DNA of 64,000 nt. It comes from Pyxidicoccus trucidator (lineage in GTDB: Bacteria > Myxococcota > Myxococcia > Myxococcales > Myxococcaceae). The translations under genes were made by a program, and so were the position numbers. Shown here in pieces: positions 42,372 through 50,743 of this stretch (its first letter is position 1; every line of letters starts with the position of its first letter). The stretch is taken from positions 1-64,000 of the forward strand of contig NZ_JAAIXZ010000023.1 of assembly GCF_010894435.1 (NCBI RefSeq), in the 5' to 3' direction. A model generated the notes under the pieces. The model did not search any database, had not been told where the DNA came from, and saw only the letters and a list, made by a program, of their open reading frames with translations.

Positions 42372-43863
42372 TGTAGCCGTTCGCCGTGCGCGCATCGGCT
42401 CCGGTGACTCGCGCGGTGAGCGTCTGGCCTCCAGCGACGTTGGCGGGCAGTGAGAGCGTCGCTCCCGTGGCATCGGTGGAGCAGCCCAGCGCCATGGCCT
42501 CAGCTCCGCTGAACAGACACAGGCGCAGCAGGCCGCTCGCGGCGACGTAGTTCGACAGCGCCACACGCACGCCCCTGCCCGCCGGCACCGTTAAGCGGAA
42601 GTGGTCCTGGTCCTGGGGACACAGCATCCCTTCCAGCGCCGCGCCCTCCGTCAGCGACGTCGCCGTGGCGGGCGTGTCGTTGGGTTCATGGCCGTCGTCG
42701 TCGCACGGCGTGCCTCGCGAGAGGAAGAAGCCCACGTCGTAGGAACGGGGCTCGCTCCCTCGCGACGAGATGCGCACGGTGTACAGGCCAGGCGCCGCCG
42801 CGACGTGGGTGGCCAGGAAGCGCCCCGATGCGAGCACCCGGCCGCTCGCGTCCTGGAGCGTGGTGGAGAACAGCGGCTCCGCGAACGCATCCGCCTCCAC
42901 GTTCACCCCGAGCTGGTCGCCTCGCTCCAGCGCGATGGAGAAATGGTCCGCGTCGTCCGGGCAGAGCGTGAGGCCCAGGTAGCGGCTCGCGCGCACCGCG
43001 TACGCCGTGCGGACCGAGTCATTGGGCTCCAGCGCATCCGGCGCGCAGGCCCTCGGCACACACGTTCCGGTCCCCACGTCACAGCGCTGGTCGGCCTCGC
43101 AGACCTCGTCCGAGGTGCATGGCGGAGGCTCCGGCAGGCACTGTCCGCTCGGCACGTGGCACAGCAGGGGCACCGTGCAGTCCCGGTCCGAGTAGCAACT
43201 TGGCGTCGCCGCGCAGCGCCCCGCGGCATCACAGCGAAGGCCCGTTCCGCACTCCGCATCCACCTCGCACTGGACGCAGTGGCCGTCCGCGCAGCGCTCT
43301 CCGGACTCACAGACCTGGGATGCAGTGGCCTCGGTGCACCTTGGGACGCAGGCGTGCAGCCCGGTGTTGCAGCGCTCCTCCGCGCCACAGTCCGCGTCGT
43401 CCACGCAGCCCAGGTCCTCCTCGCAGACGAGGTTGGCGCCATTGCAGCGCTGGCCCGAGGGACACTCTTCGTTCGTACCAGACGGACACAGGACCACGTC
43501 CTCACGCTGACGACAGAGCCCCTGCCGGCACCACATCCCCAGCGCGCAGTCCGCGCTCGCCGTGCAGTCCGTGCCCCAGTCTTCCTGGAGGGTGCAGACT
43601 CGCGCCTCCGTGTCGCAGCGTTCCTTGAGTCGACACTGCCCGCTGGACTCGCATGGGCCGCAGAAGCCCGCCGTCCCACAGACCTGGCCTCCTTCGCAGT
43701 CTTCGCGGTGCACGCAGGCCGTCACGCCAGGGCCCGCATCCGGCACCGGCTTCGCGGGGTCCGAGGAACAGGCGGTGATGAGCACGCCGACGAGCAGGGT
43801 GACCAGCACCCGTGTGGCCTGTGCCCGGAGGGATGGAGCGGATAGGCCGGCACAGCGCAGCAT
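42346..43863 (-). CDS. Cys-rich lipoprotein with two PPC-like domains
   Basis: 505 aa. Lipobox LLVGVLITACSSD. Residues ~40-270 contain ~30 Cys in short knots (CVHREDCEGGQVCGTAGFC, CDTEARVC, CVDDADCGAEERC). Residues ~275-505 hold two beta-sandwich modules, each opening with EPND (ALEPNDSVRTAYAV, HEPNDTPATATSL). This is the hallmark of pre-peptidase C-terminal (PPC) domains, with DADHFSIAL and DQDHFRLTV. ATG 43863 shares one base with the upstream stop (TGATG). Third gene of the operon. Confidence 0.8.
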   Translation of the reverse strand: MLRCAGLSAPSLRAQATRVLVTLLVGVLITACSSDPAKPVPDAGPGVTACVHREDCEGGQVCGTAGFCGPCESSGQCRLKERCDTEARVCTLQEDWGTDCTASADCALGMWCRQGLCRQREDVVLCPSGTNEECPSGQRCNGANLVCEEDLGCVDDADCGAEERCNTGLHACVPRCTEATASQVCESGERCADGHCVQCEVDAECGTGLRCDAAGRCAATPSCYSDRDCTVPLLCHVPSGQCLPEPPPCTSDEVCEADQRCDVGTGTCVPRACAPDALEPNDSVRTAYAVRASRYLGLTLCPDDADHFSIALERGDQLGVNVEADAFAEPLFSTTLQDASGRVLASGRFLATHVAAAPGLYTVRISSRGSEPRSYDVGFFLSRGTPCDDDGHEPNDTPATATSLTEGAALEGMLCPQDQDHFRLTVPAGRGVRVALSNYVAASGLLRLCLFSGAEAMALGCSTDATGATLSLPANVAGGQTLTARVTGADARTANGYTLQAELLP

Positions 43864-45311
43864 CACGGCACCTCCGTGACGATGCCCGAGGGCCACTGCA
43901 CGTCCGCCACCGTCCACACCTCACCCTGCCTTGCCAGCGTGCGGCGGTACTCCCCGCGCAGCACGCCCCGGTCGTACACCCGCACCGTCGCCTCACTGCG
44001 CGGGTCCACCGCACCATTCTCCCGGGCCAGGACCACCGCGACACGGTACGTGCCGGACACGGGGCTCTCGTAGCCGAACACCTCGGGCCCGTAGCCCGTC
44101 AGCCGGTCGCGCAGCAGCTCCGGGTCATCCAGCGGGCCGGGCCCTCCCCAGTCGGGACGCGGGTTCGCGTAGTGGCAGTCGTCGGGCGCGGCGCCCAGCA
44201 CCGCGTCCACTCCGCGCAGCACGTGCAGGTCCAGGTCCGTCACCCCATTGTCCCAGGACACCTGTACCCACAACCGCTGTGCTGGCACCGCCACCACTCG
44301 CGCTGTCGCGGGGTGAAGACTCCGCGCTCCGGCCGCATCCGTGACGTGCAGGTCCACCGCGTACCCACCCGGCACCACCGGGTCCAGGCGCAGCACCGTG
44401 GCAGGTGCCCCGGACTGGGTAATGGACGCCTGCGCTCCCATGGGACGCTCACGCAGCACCCACTGGTACGTGAGCGGTGTGTCCCCATCCAGGTCCATCG
44501 AGCCCGTACCGTCGAGCACCACGTCCTGCCCCGGCGCGCTCGCTTCGGGCGCGACCACGGCAGGCACGGGCGCGCGATTCACCGCGCCTCTCAAGGGAAG
44601 CGTAACCTCTCGGTAGTCAGGGTCCGTGGTGCGCAGGCGCAGGATACCGCTCGCGGCTTCGGGCAGCGCACCCGCGGGCACCGTGTAGCGCACCGTGAGC
44701 GAGACTTCGCTTCCCACGTCCAGCACCGCGGGCGTTCGCGTGGAGCCCACGAGCTCGAAGGTGGCGGGCGTCCCGCCCGTGAGCCCAATGTCCTCCAACA
44801 CCAGGGGCGCGGTGCCCCGTGAGCGCACGGTGAAGGTCCGCACCGCCGCGCTTGCCTCCGCCACCCGGCCGAAGTCGAGCTGCTCGGGCTCCAAATCGAT
44901 GACCGCCGCCGTGCGGCCTTCGCCCCGGAGCGCAACCTCCGCCGTGGCTTGCTCCGGGTCATCCGTGCGCAGCTCCAGCGTCGCGGTGTAGGGCGCCTCG
45001 CGCGGTGGGAGGAAGGCCAGCGTCACGAGGGCCTCACCCTGCGCGGCGACCTCTCCCGGTGCGGAGACCACGCGGAAGGGTGACTCCGCTTCGCGCACCG
45101 TGACTGCCAGCACTCGCAATGGAGCACGGCCCGCGTTCACCAGTGGCAGCATCACCGTGCGCTCGTTCAGCGCGGGCACCGGCCCGAAGTCGAGCGTCGG
45201 CTCCGGCGCCACCCATCGGGGCAGCACCGGGCGCGCGGCACCGTCCCCGCCACATGCGGCGACAACGAGCCAGAGGAGCACGAGCAGTGGGACGGTGGAA
45301 CGACGCCTCAC
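43863..45311 (-). CDS. Lipoprotein with ASH/choice-of-anchor-type and PKD-like domains
   Basis: 482 aa. Lipobox LLWLVVAACGGD. Two or more ASH/DUF1573-like Ig sandwiches (FGPVPALNERTVMLPLVNAG, FGRVAEASAAVRTFTVRSRG), then a PKD-like domain (PGQDVVLDGTGSMDLDGD, TYQWVL). A C-terminal domain follows with WDNGVTDLDLHVLRG and GYESPVSGTYRVAVVLA, resembling DUF2135-like regions. GTG at 45311 overlaps the VWA gene stop (GTGA). Second gene of the operon. Confidence 0.78.
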   Translation of the reverse strand: MRRRSTVPLLVLLWLVVAACGGDGAARPVLPRWVAPEPTLDFGPVPALNERTVMLPLVNAGRAPLRVLAVTVREAESPFRVVSAPGEVAAQGEALVTLAFLPPREAPYTATLELRTDDPEQATAEVALRGEGRTAAVIDLEPEQLDFGRVAEASAAVRTFTVRSRGTAPLVLEDIGLTGGTPATFELVGSTRTPAVLDVGSEVSLTVRYTVPAGALPEAASGILRLRTTDPDYREVTLPLRGAVNRAPVPAVVAPEASAPGQDVVLDGTGSMDLDGDTPLTYQWVLRERPMGAQASITQSGAPATVLRLDPVVPGGYAVDLHVTDAAGARSLHPATARVVAVPAQRLWVQVSWDNGVTDLDLHVLRGVDAVLGAAPDDCHYANPRPDWGGPGPLDDPELLRDRLTGYGPEVFGYESPVSGTYRVAVVLARENGAVDPRSEATVRVYDRGVLRGEYRRTLARQGEVWTVADVQWPSGIVTEVP

Positions 45312-46417
45312 GACGCGTCCTCCTCCACGTACTCCAGCTCCACCCGCGTGCCGAGCCCCGGGACGGAGTCGCCCGCGAAGAAGACCACGCGCCGCCCCGG
45401 CTCATACGCCCACCCGTCCGGCCCACCCCGCGCCGGAGTACACACCGCATCCAGCGCCTCCGCCGGCTGGCCATCGCAAGCCGTGCGGTCCACGGACTCG
45501 CAGCCGCGCAGGGACTCCGGTGCCGTGGCACACGGGTAGCGGACGCGCACCTGGAGCGAGTCGGCCCTCGGCGCCTGCTCCAGCGCGAAGGTGCGCCGCA
45601 GGCCCACCGCGCTCGTCGCCAGCGTGCGCAGCGTGTCCGCGAAGTCCTCGTCGCAGATGCTGCCCAGCTCGCCGCCCGTGAGCGCCACCAGCTCCGCGTA
45701 GCGCGTCCCCGGCTCCGCGCCACACCCGTTCCCCGGCACGTCTCCGATGATGGCCGACGCCACCACCGTCCCATCATTCCCAATCCCCTTCGCCTGCTCG
45801 AAGGCGCGCCAGTACGCGCGTACCTCGTGCGGCGAGCGGTCGTCCTCGTCCGTCACGAAGGCCAGGTACAGCCAGGCGCCCGGACGCAGGAAGTCGACCC
45901 GATGCACCGCCGCGCAGCCCTCACGGCACGCGTCCGAGGCACAGCCGGACTCGCACGCGGCGCGGGCCTCCAGCACCGGCGCGTTCTCCGACGCCTGGCG
46001 CTCCAGCACCCGGCTCGCCGCCTCCAGGCCCGCCTCGTAGGCGCTGCCCTGCGTCCCCACCCTCACGCTGTTTCCGAAGGCGCGCTCCAGCTCCGGTGTA
46101 TCGGGGGCGAGGACTCGCGGCTCGCCCACCAGCTCGCCCGGACGCGTGAAGAGGTCCGTCGTCGCCACGCCCATCCGGAAGTCGATGCGCCCCTCGGAGA
46201 ACCGCGAGATGAACGCCTGGAAGTTGCGCGCCAGCGCCTCCTGACGCGGCGCCATGGAGCCCGAATCGTCCACCACCCACAGCACGTCCACGGCCGAGGC
46301 GGAGCGCTGGGCGTACGTGTCCACGTGGTAGCCCGGGGGCAGCGACGGCACGAGCCGCTCGTCACGGCAGGACAGGGAGAGGAGCGCCAGGAAGGCGACC
46401 GCGGCGACTCGGCGCAT
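45308..46417 (-). CDS. VWA-domain lipoprotein (first gene of surface-lipoprotein operon)
   Basis: 369 aa. Signal with lipobox ALLSLSCRDE. von Willebrand A domain from ~40 to 280 with MIDAS motif DDSGSM in VLWVVDDSGSMAPRQ and downstream FVTDEDDRSPHE. It carries an inserted Cys cluster (CESGCASDACREGCAAV). The MIDAS suggests Mg-dependent ligand or partner binding. The C-terminal ~90 residues hold four Cys. ATG 46417 is next to the signal. All four downstream genes overlap head to tail, so it leads a single transcript. Confidence 0.85.
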   Translation of the reverse strand: MRRVAAVAFLALLSLSCRDERLVPSLPPGYHVDTYAQRSASAVDVLWVVDDSGSMAPRQEALARNFQAFISRFSEGRIDFRMGVATTDLFTRPGELVGEPRVLAPDTPELERAFGNSVRVGTQGSAYEAGLEAASRVLERQASENAPVLEARAACESGCASDACREGCAAVHRVDFLRPGAWLYLAFVTDEDDRSPHEVRAYWRAFEQAKGIGNDGTVVASAIIGDVPGNGCGAEPGTRYAELVALTGGELGSICDEDFADTLRTLATSAVGLRRTFALEQAPRADSLQVRVRYPCATAPESLRGCESVDRTACDGQPAEALDAVCTPARGGPDGWAYEPGRRVVFFAGDSVPGLGTRVELEYVEEDAS

Positions 46418-46539
46418 GGGGCGTGCAGCCTAGCCCATCCTCCCCGCCCCCCGCCCCGCGTCGCCTGGCTTCCACTGGGAGGCATTCCGCCACCGCGCGT
46501 CACCTGCACCCTCCGTGGATGCGATACATGGAAGCCACC

Positions 46540-47256
46540 ATGTTCCACCGCCAAGGGCCCACCCTCCGGGAGCTGGCCGAGCAGGCCCTCACCTCCGTCG
46601 AGCGCGGATACGATTTGCTCGCGCCCAAGTTCGACTACACGCCCTTCCGCACCCCGGACCCGGTGCTCAAGGCCGCCGTCGAGCAGTTGGGGCCACCCGG
46701 CTCCGTCGGCAGCGCGCTCGACGTGTGCTGCGGCACCGGCGCCGCCATGCGCTTCCTGCGCCCCCTGGCGAGAGAGCGCGTCGCCGGGTTCGACCTGAGC
46801 CAGGGCATGCTGGAGGAGGCCGCGCGCCGCCTCTCCGGCGCTCCCGGCGACGCGCGCTTCGACTTCGTGCGCGGCGACGCGCTGGAGCTCCCGTTCGACG
46901 GGGAGTTCGACGTGGTCACCAGCTTCGGCGCCTTCGGCCACATCCTGGAGCAGGACGAGCCGCGCCTCGTTCGAGGCATCGCCCGCGCGCTGCGCCCCGG
47001 AGGCCGGTTCCTCTTCGTCACCTCGCACCCGCCGTCGAAGCTCCATCCGGGCTTCTGGCTGGCCAAGGGCTTCAACGCGGCCATGCGCGTGCGCAACGCG
47101 CTCTGGAAGCCGCCCTTCGTCATGTACTACCTGACGTTCCTGGTGCCTCGCGCCCGCGCGCTGCTCGAGGCGGAGGGCTTCAGCGTCGAGGTCCGGGACG
47201 GAGTCCTTCCCGAGCCGTTCACCCCGCTCAGCACCGTCATCGCCACGCGAAGGTGA
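46540..47256 (+). CDS. Class I SAM-dependent methyltransferase
   Basis: 238 aa. SAM motif I ALDVCCGTGAAM, post-I FDLSQGMLEEA, motif II GDALELPFDGEFDVVTSFGAF and motif III RALRPGGRFLFVT. The N-terminal ~45 residues (TLRELAEQALTSVERGYDLL) and the membrane-hugging C-terminal block (LWKPPFVMYYLTFLVPRAR) suggest a lipid or hydrophobic substrate. ATG 46540 is preferred over 46519 and 46528 since GGAAG lies 5 nt upstream. It is divergent from the lipoprotein operon. Substrate unknown. Confidence 0.82.
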   Translation: MFHRQGPTLRELAEQALTSVERGYDLLAPKFDYTPFRTPDPVLKAAVEQLGPPGSVGSALDVCCGTGAAMRFLRPLARERVAGFDLSQGMLEEAARRLSGAPGDARFDFVRGDALELPFDGEFDVVTSFGAFGHILEQDEPRLVRGIARALRPGGRFLFVTSHPPSKLHPGFWLAKGFNAAMRVRNALWKPPFVMYYLTFLVPRARALLEAEGFSVEVRDGVLPEPFTPLSTVIATRR

Positions 47257-47271
47257 GGCGAGAAAGCACGA

Positions 47272-47295
47272 GGCCCGCCACGTGACGGGCGGGCC
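47272..47295. terminator. Hairpin between convergent genes
   Basis: GGCCCGCC (47272-47279) pairs with GGCGGGCC (47288-47295). There is no long T run on either strand; the minus side has CTTTC. It lies between the methyltransferase and metallo-hydrolase genes. Confidence 0.45.
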
Positions 47296-47313
47296 CCGGG
47301 TGCTCGAAGCAGA

Positions 47314-48222
47314 CTACGGCGTGCCCGGGGTCGCCGTCTTCGCGCCCTGCTCCAGGCTGGTGAACACCGTCTCCAGCCACATGTCCTGCTTGATGTAGCC
47401 GGCGCCCCAGGGCTTGAACTTCTCCGGCAGGCCCTCCGCCTTCACCTGCGCAAGCGTCTTGCCGGCCTCGCGCTTCGTGCGCACCAGCGCCACGGACTCG
47501 CGAATCGCCGCCACGAAGCGCTCCAGTTCCTCGCGACCCGAAAGCGGCCCGTGGCCCGGGATGATCTTCGCGCCCTGGGGCAGCGTCTGGAGCACCTTCT
47601 CGACGTTGCGCAGGTAGCCCTCCACCGAGCCGCCGCCGTGCAGGTCGATGAACGGGAACCCGTCCACCATGAAGTGGTCACCCATGTGCAGCACGTTGGA
47701 GCCCGTGAAGTGCACCAGCGTGTCGCCATCCGTGTGGCCCGCCGGCAGGTGCGTCAGGCGAATCTCCTCGCCGTTGAAGTAGAGGGACATGCCCGTGTCG
47801 TAGGTGATGACCGGCAGCGCCTCCTTCTTCGCGGGAGGAATCTTGCCCATCGCGCCCATGTCCACGCCCGCAATCAGTCGCGTGCGCACCTCGCGCTGCG
47901 CGATGATGCGGCCCTCGCGTCCGAACACGGCGTTACCGCCCGTGTGGTCGAAGTGGTAGTGCGTGTTCAGCACGTAGGCAATCTTCGCCTTGCTCAGCTT
48001 GTCCAACGCCTTGTTGATTTTCGGCGCCAGCACCTCGAACTGGTCGTCGACGATGAGCAGGCCGTCCGGGCCCACCGACACGCCGATGTTGCCACCCGCG
48101 CCCGTCAGCATGTGCACGTTGCCGGCGACGGGGGCGCTCGTCACGGTTGCCTTCGCCGGGTCGGGCAGCTGCGCCAGCGCCACCGAGGGGACGACCACCA
48201 GGACAGCCAGGAGACTTCGCAT
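47314..48222 (-). CDS. Secreted metallo-beta-lactamase-fold hydrolase
   Basis: 302 aa. Signal peptide (LLAVLVVVPSVALAQ). Zinc motifs are THYHFDH, HTDGDT (LPAGHTDGDTLVHF), HMGDHF and the last His in IIPGHGP. This is the B-type MBL pattern seen in a 'cyclase-like' periplasmic MBL subgroup with SVGPDGLLIVDDQF. It could be a lactonase, thioesterase or beta-lactamase-like enzyme; substrate is not predictable. ATG 48222 lies directly before the signal. Confidence 0.85.
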   Translation of the reverse strand: MRSLLAVLVVVPSVALAQLPDPAKATVTSAPVAGNVHMLTGAGGNIGVSVGPDGLLIVDDQFEVLAPKINKALDKLSKAKIAYVLNTHYHFDHTGGNAVFGREGRIIAQREVRTRLIAGVDMGAMGKIPPAKKEALPVITYDTGMSLYFNGEEIRLTHLPAGHTDGDTLVHFTGSNVLHMGDHFMVDGFPFIDLHGGGSVEGYLRNVEKVLQTLPQGAKIIPGHGPLSGREELERFVAAIRESVALVRTKREAGKTLAQVKAEGLPEKFKPWGAGYIKQDMWLETVFTSLEQGAKTATPGTP

Positions 48223-48303
48223 GTTCACGACTCCGCGAGGGAGGGAATGACGGGCGCGCAACATAACCGGGCGCCTTTCACGGAGCATGCTTTCGTGCCT
48301 CCC

Positions 48304-48810
48304 TCACTGCGTCGCGTAGTCCACCTGCGCCACCGTGTACTCCACCGCCCCCCGAGGCCGCTCCACCACCACGGACTCGCCCACCTCCTTGCCCAGCAGC
48401 GCCCGCGCCAGCGGCGACTCCACGCTCAACCGCCCCGCCTTCACGTCCGCCTCGTCCGGCCCGACGATGCGGTAGCGCACCCGACTTCCGTCCTCGTCCT
48501 CCAGTTCCACCCACGCGCCGAAGAAGACTCGGCCCGCCTGAGCCGCGTCCGGCTCCACCACCCGCACCTCCTCCAGCGTCGCCGCCAGTTCCCGCGCGCG
48601 CCGCTCCCGCTCCTTGCGCCGCACTCCGGCCTCCAGCGGCGTCAGCCCCTCCGCCCCGGTGTCCGGCCCCTGCGACGCCAGCAACTCCTCCTGCAGCGCG
48701 CGGTAGCCCTCGGGAGTGATGTAGCGCTTCTCCCCCGACGCCGGACGGGGCCGCGCGGGCAGCAGCCCCTCGTCCCCGCCCGAGTCCTCCTTGGTGAATG
48801 CCTTCGACAT
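48304..48810 (-). CDS. GreB-like transcription factor with non-canonical coiled coil
   Basis: 168 aa. The N-terminus MSKAFTKED is the usual GreB start. The C-terminal ~75 residues form the Gre FKBP-like domain (FFGAWVELEDEDGSRVRYRIVGPDEAD, SVESPLARALLGKEVGESVVV). The N-terminal coiled coil (~33-85) lacks the GDxSENA(D/E)Y tip that holds the catalytic acidic pair; at that place the protein reads LTPLEAGVRRKERERR. It probably binds RNA polymerase without stimulating cleavage. It is divergent from the PilZ gene, 100 bp away. Confidence 0.75.
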   Translation of the reverse strand: MSKAFTKEDSGGDEGLLPARPRPASGEKRYITPEGYRALQEELLASQGPDTGAEGLTPLEAGVRRKERERRARELAATLEEVRVVEPDAAQAGRVFFGAWVELEDEDGSRVRYRIVGPDEADVKAGRLSVESPLARALLGKEVGESVVVERPRGAVEYTVAQVDYATQ

Positions 48811-48911
48811 GCCTGCCTCCGCCCTGGGAGATTCCTCAGTCCTTCCGAGGATTTGTAGCCCCACCGGAGCAAGCCTGGCAGCTCCCCGGGCGGCCCTGTT
48901 TTCCAATTAAG

Positions 48912-49271
48912 ATGGAAAATGCCATAATCACGGTCATGCTCCAGCCACGCAATCTGCCCCGCTTCGCGCACCGGCTGACGGTCCGGCTGCGCGGGATGTT
49001 GCCGGTCTACACGCACGACGTGTCCGAGGGCGGCTTCTGCGCGGAGCTGCTCCAGCCGCTGAAGCCGGGGATGCCCGTCCAGGGCTCCATCGCCGTGGGA
49101 GACGAGGAGCTGCCCTTCCAGGGTGAAGTCGTGTGGACGCAGCGGGCCGCGGGGGAGCGCGTGCGGGGCCGCTACGGCGTGCGCTTCACGCACATCACCG
49201 ACGAGTTCCGCCGCCGCCTCCAGGTGTACCGGAAGATGCAGGGCAAGCGGCTGGTGCGCTGGTTCACCTGA
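48912..49271 (+). CDS. PilZ-domain protein
   Basis: 119 aa, a single PilZ domain. An Arg-rich start (PRFAHRLTVRLRG) and the D/NxSxxG motif in THDVSEGGFCAELLQ form the usual c-di-GMP site. The beta-barrel continues in GEVVWTQRAAGERVRGRYGVRF. The first motif departs from strict RxxxR spacing, so binding is likely but not certain. ATG 48912 or 48936. It is a standalone adaptor of the kind used in motility or polysaccharide control. Confidence 0.8.
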   Translation: MENAIITVMLQPRNLPRFAHRLTVRLRGMLPVYTHDVSEGGFCAELLQPLKPGMPVQGSIAVGDEELPFQGEVVWTQRAAGERVRGRYGVRFTHITDEFRRRLQVYRKMQGKRLVRWFT

Positions 49272-49344
49272 GGTCTACTCGCGCGACCACGCCGAGACGG
49301 CATGGAAGCGCACCGTGGACTTCCTCCGCGCGAAGCTCGGTTGA
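49267..49344 (+). pseudogene. 3' remnant of a dienelactone-hydrolase-like gene
   Basis: Directly after the PilZ stop, in another frame, the sequence reads PEVYSRDHAETAWKRTV then DFLRAKLG-stop (49342-49344). This matches the C-terminal helix of dienelactone hydrolase-family alpha/beta hydrolases (Y..xAAxxAWxRTxxFFxxxLG). No catalytic part is present; upstream in that frame is only PilZ shadow sequence. It appears to be a deletion scar left where an ancestral gene stood. Confidence 0.45.
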
Positions 49345-49374
49345 GCCCTCGCGCGGAGGCAGTGCCGCACCGAA

Positions 49375-49887
49375 TCAGGTGCCGGCGTCGGGCTCGCCCG
49401 CGGACGCGGGGGCCTCGGGCGCATTCGGCGCAGCAGGGGCCTCGGGCGCCGCCGGAGCGGCAGGCGCCTCGGGAGCAACAGGGGCCTCGGGGGCGACAGG
49501 CGCGGCGGGAGCCTCGGGCACGCTCATCGGCGCGGGGGACTCGCCCGACGGCATGAGCTGCAGGCGGTAGGCGCGCACGCCCGAGGGCAGCACCACCTCC
49601 ACCAGCGGGTTCTCCTTCAGCAGGTCGGGGGACACCTGGAGCTTCACCAGCCCCTCCACATCGCTGATGGCGGACAGGCGGGAGCGGTTGTCGCCCGCGA
49701 GCACCCGGGCGCCCGCCACGGGCTGGTTCGTCTCCGCGTCCAGCACGCGCAGCGCCACCGTCTGCCCCGCGACGCTCGTGGAGGTGCCCGGCTGCACCAC
49801 GTCCTTGTAGCGCGGGCGCAGCGTGCAGGCGGACAGGAGGGCGGTGGCTACGAGGGCGGCGGTCAGCAGGCTGCGGCGAAGGCTCAT
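49375..49887 (-). CDS. Lipoprotein with Ala-Pro-Glu repeat tail
   Basis: 170 aa. Lipobox ALLSACTLR. Residues ~40-120 look like a carboxypeptidase-regulatory/CnaB-type sandwich (VALRVLDAETNQPVAGARVL, SDVEGLVKLQVSPDLL). The tail is a repeat of APEAP/AAPEAP units, ~40 residues. It sits at the outer or inner face of an envelope membrane. Function unknown. The opposite strand of the tail reads as collagen-like Gly-Ala repeats, which is only a shadow. Confidence 0.75.
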   Translation of the reverse strand: MSLRRSLLTAALVATALLSACTLRPRYKDVVQPGTSTSVAGQTVALRVLDAETNQPVAGARVLAGDNRSRLSAISDVEGLVKLQVSPDLLKENPLVEVVLPSGVRAYRLQLMPSGESPAPMSVPEAPAAPVAPEAPVAPEAPAAPAAPEAPAAPNAPEAPASAGEPDAGT

Positions 49888-50158
49888 GAGGATATCCGTG
49901 CGAGGTAGTAGGGGGTGCGGCCGGGCGCGGCAGCATAGCCGCAGGCCACCCATCCGCCACGTCTCGTGCCCATCTTCACGTGGCTCCCTCCGGAGGTGTG
50001 CACCCGGCCGGGATTCCGCAGCGAGGGCTCCAGGGTTCCAGGGCTCGCAGGGTGGCCAGCCCCTCGGCGCAGCCAGCGGCCCTTCCGTGTTCCCGCCACC
50101 GTCCCAACCTCAAGGACATGCAGCAGGTCTTCACCCTGTCCGCATGGGAGCAAGACAC

Positions 50159-50743
50159 ATGGCTGAATTCATCAGGACCGGACCCGACATGGGCACGACA
50201 CCTCCCTCGTACACTCCGGAGGTCCACCGGGAGTTCATCCCCGTCGGGCTGCCCCCGGGCATCGGCATGAAGCCGGAGACCATCGTCCTCAAGCGCCCCA
50301 TCCTCATCGGCAGCATCCTGACGATGGTCATCGGCACCACCGTCACCTTCTGGATTCCCTTCTTCAACGGCCTTATCGGTGGCGTCTTCGGCGGCTACCA
50401 CGCGGGCCGCATGAAGCGAGCGCTCGCCGCGGCCACGGTGACCTCCATCGTGGTGCCGGGGGCCCTCTACGTCCTCCTCTTCATGAGCCGGAATGACTCC
50501 GCGTACCTCTTCTACGGCCTGGGCTTCCGGGGCTGGGCGTTGCTGCACATCATCGGCACCTTCATCGGCGCGGTGGCGGGCGCGGCCAGCCGACCGCTGA
50601 CGACGGGCGACTACCTGCCGCGCGCCCCCCTCGGCGTCAGCGCATCTCCAACCCCAGTGCCAGGCGCTGCTCCGATGAGCCGTCCCACCACGTCGACGGA
50701 GAGCGTGACGACGCCTCCCAGTGGACCTGTGCGCGAGGAGTGA
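50159..50743 (+). CDS. Four-helix membrane protein, DUF5518-like
   Basis: 194 aa. Four hydrophobic stretches: PILIGSILTMVIGTTVTFW, FFNGLIGGVFGGYHAG, AAATVTSIVVPGALYVLLF and GWALLHIIGTFIGAVAGAA. Gly-rich helices with a small basic loop (RMKRAL). No catalytic residues. GGGAG is upstream of ATG 50159; a second ATG is at 50189. Its last 107 bp overlap the 3' end of the convergent DUF4105 gene. Family assignment is tentative. Confidence 0.65.
   Translation: MAEFIRTGPDMGTTPPSYTPEVHREFIPVGLPPGIGMKPETIVLKRPILIGSILTMVIGTTVTFWIPFFNGLIGGVFGGYHAGRMKRALAAATVTSIVVPGALYVLLFMSRNDSAYLFYGLGFRGWALLHIIGTFIGAVAGAASRPLTTGDYLPRAPLGVSASPTPVPGAAPMSRPTTSTESVTTPPSGPVREE

Noticed and set aside
49375..49570. Collagen-like Gly-Ala-x repeat frame on the plus strand
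   Set aside because: It is the antisense reading of the Ala-Pro-Glu repeat tail of the minus-strand lipoprotein, which has a signal peptide and lipobox. The plus frame has no proper start context.
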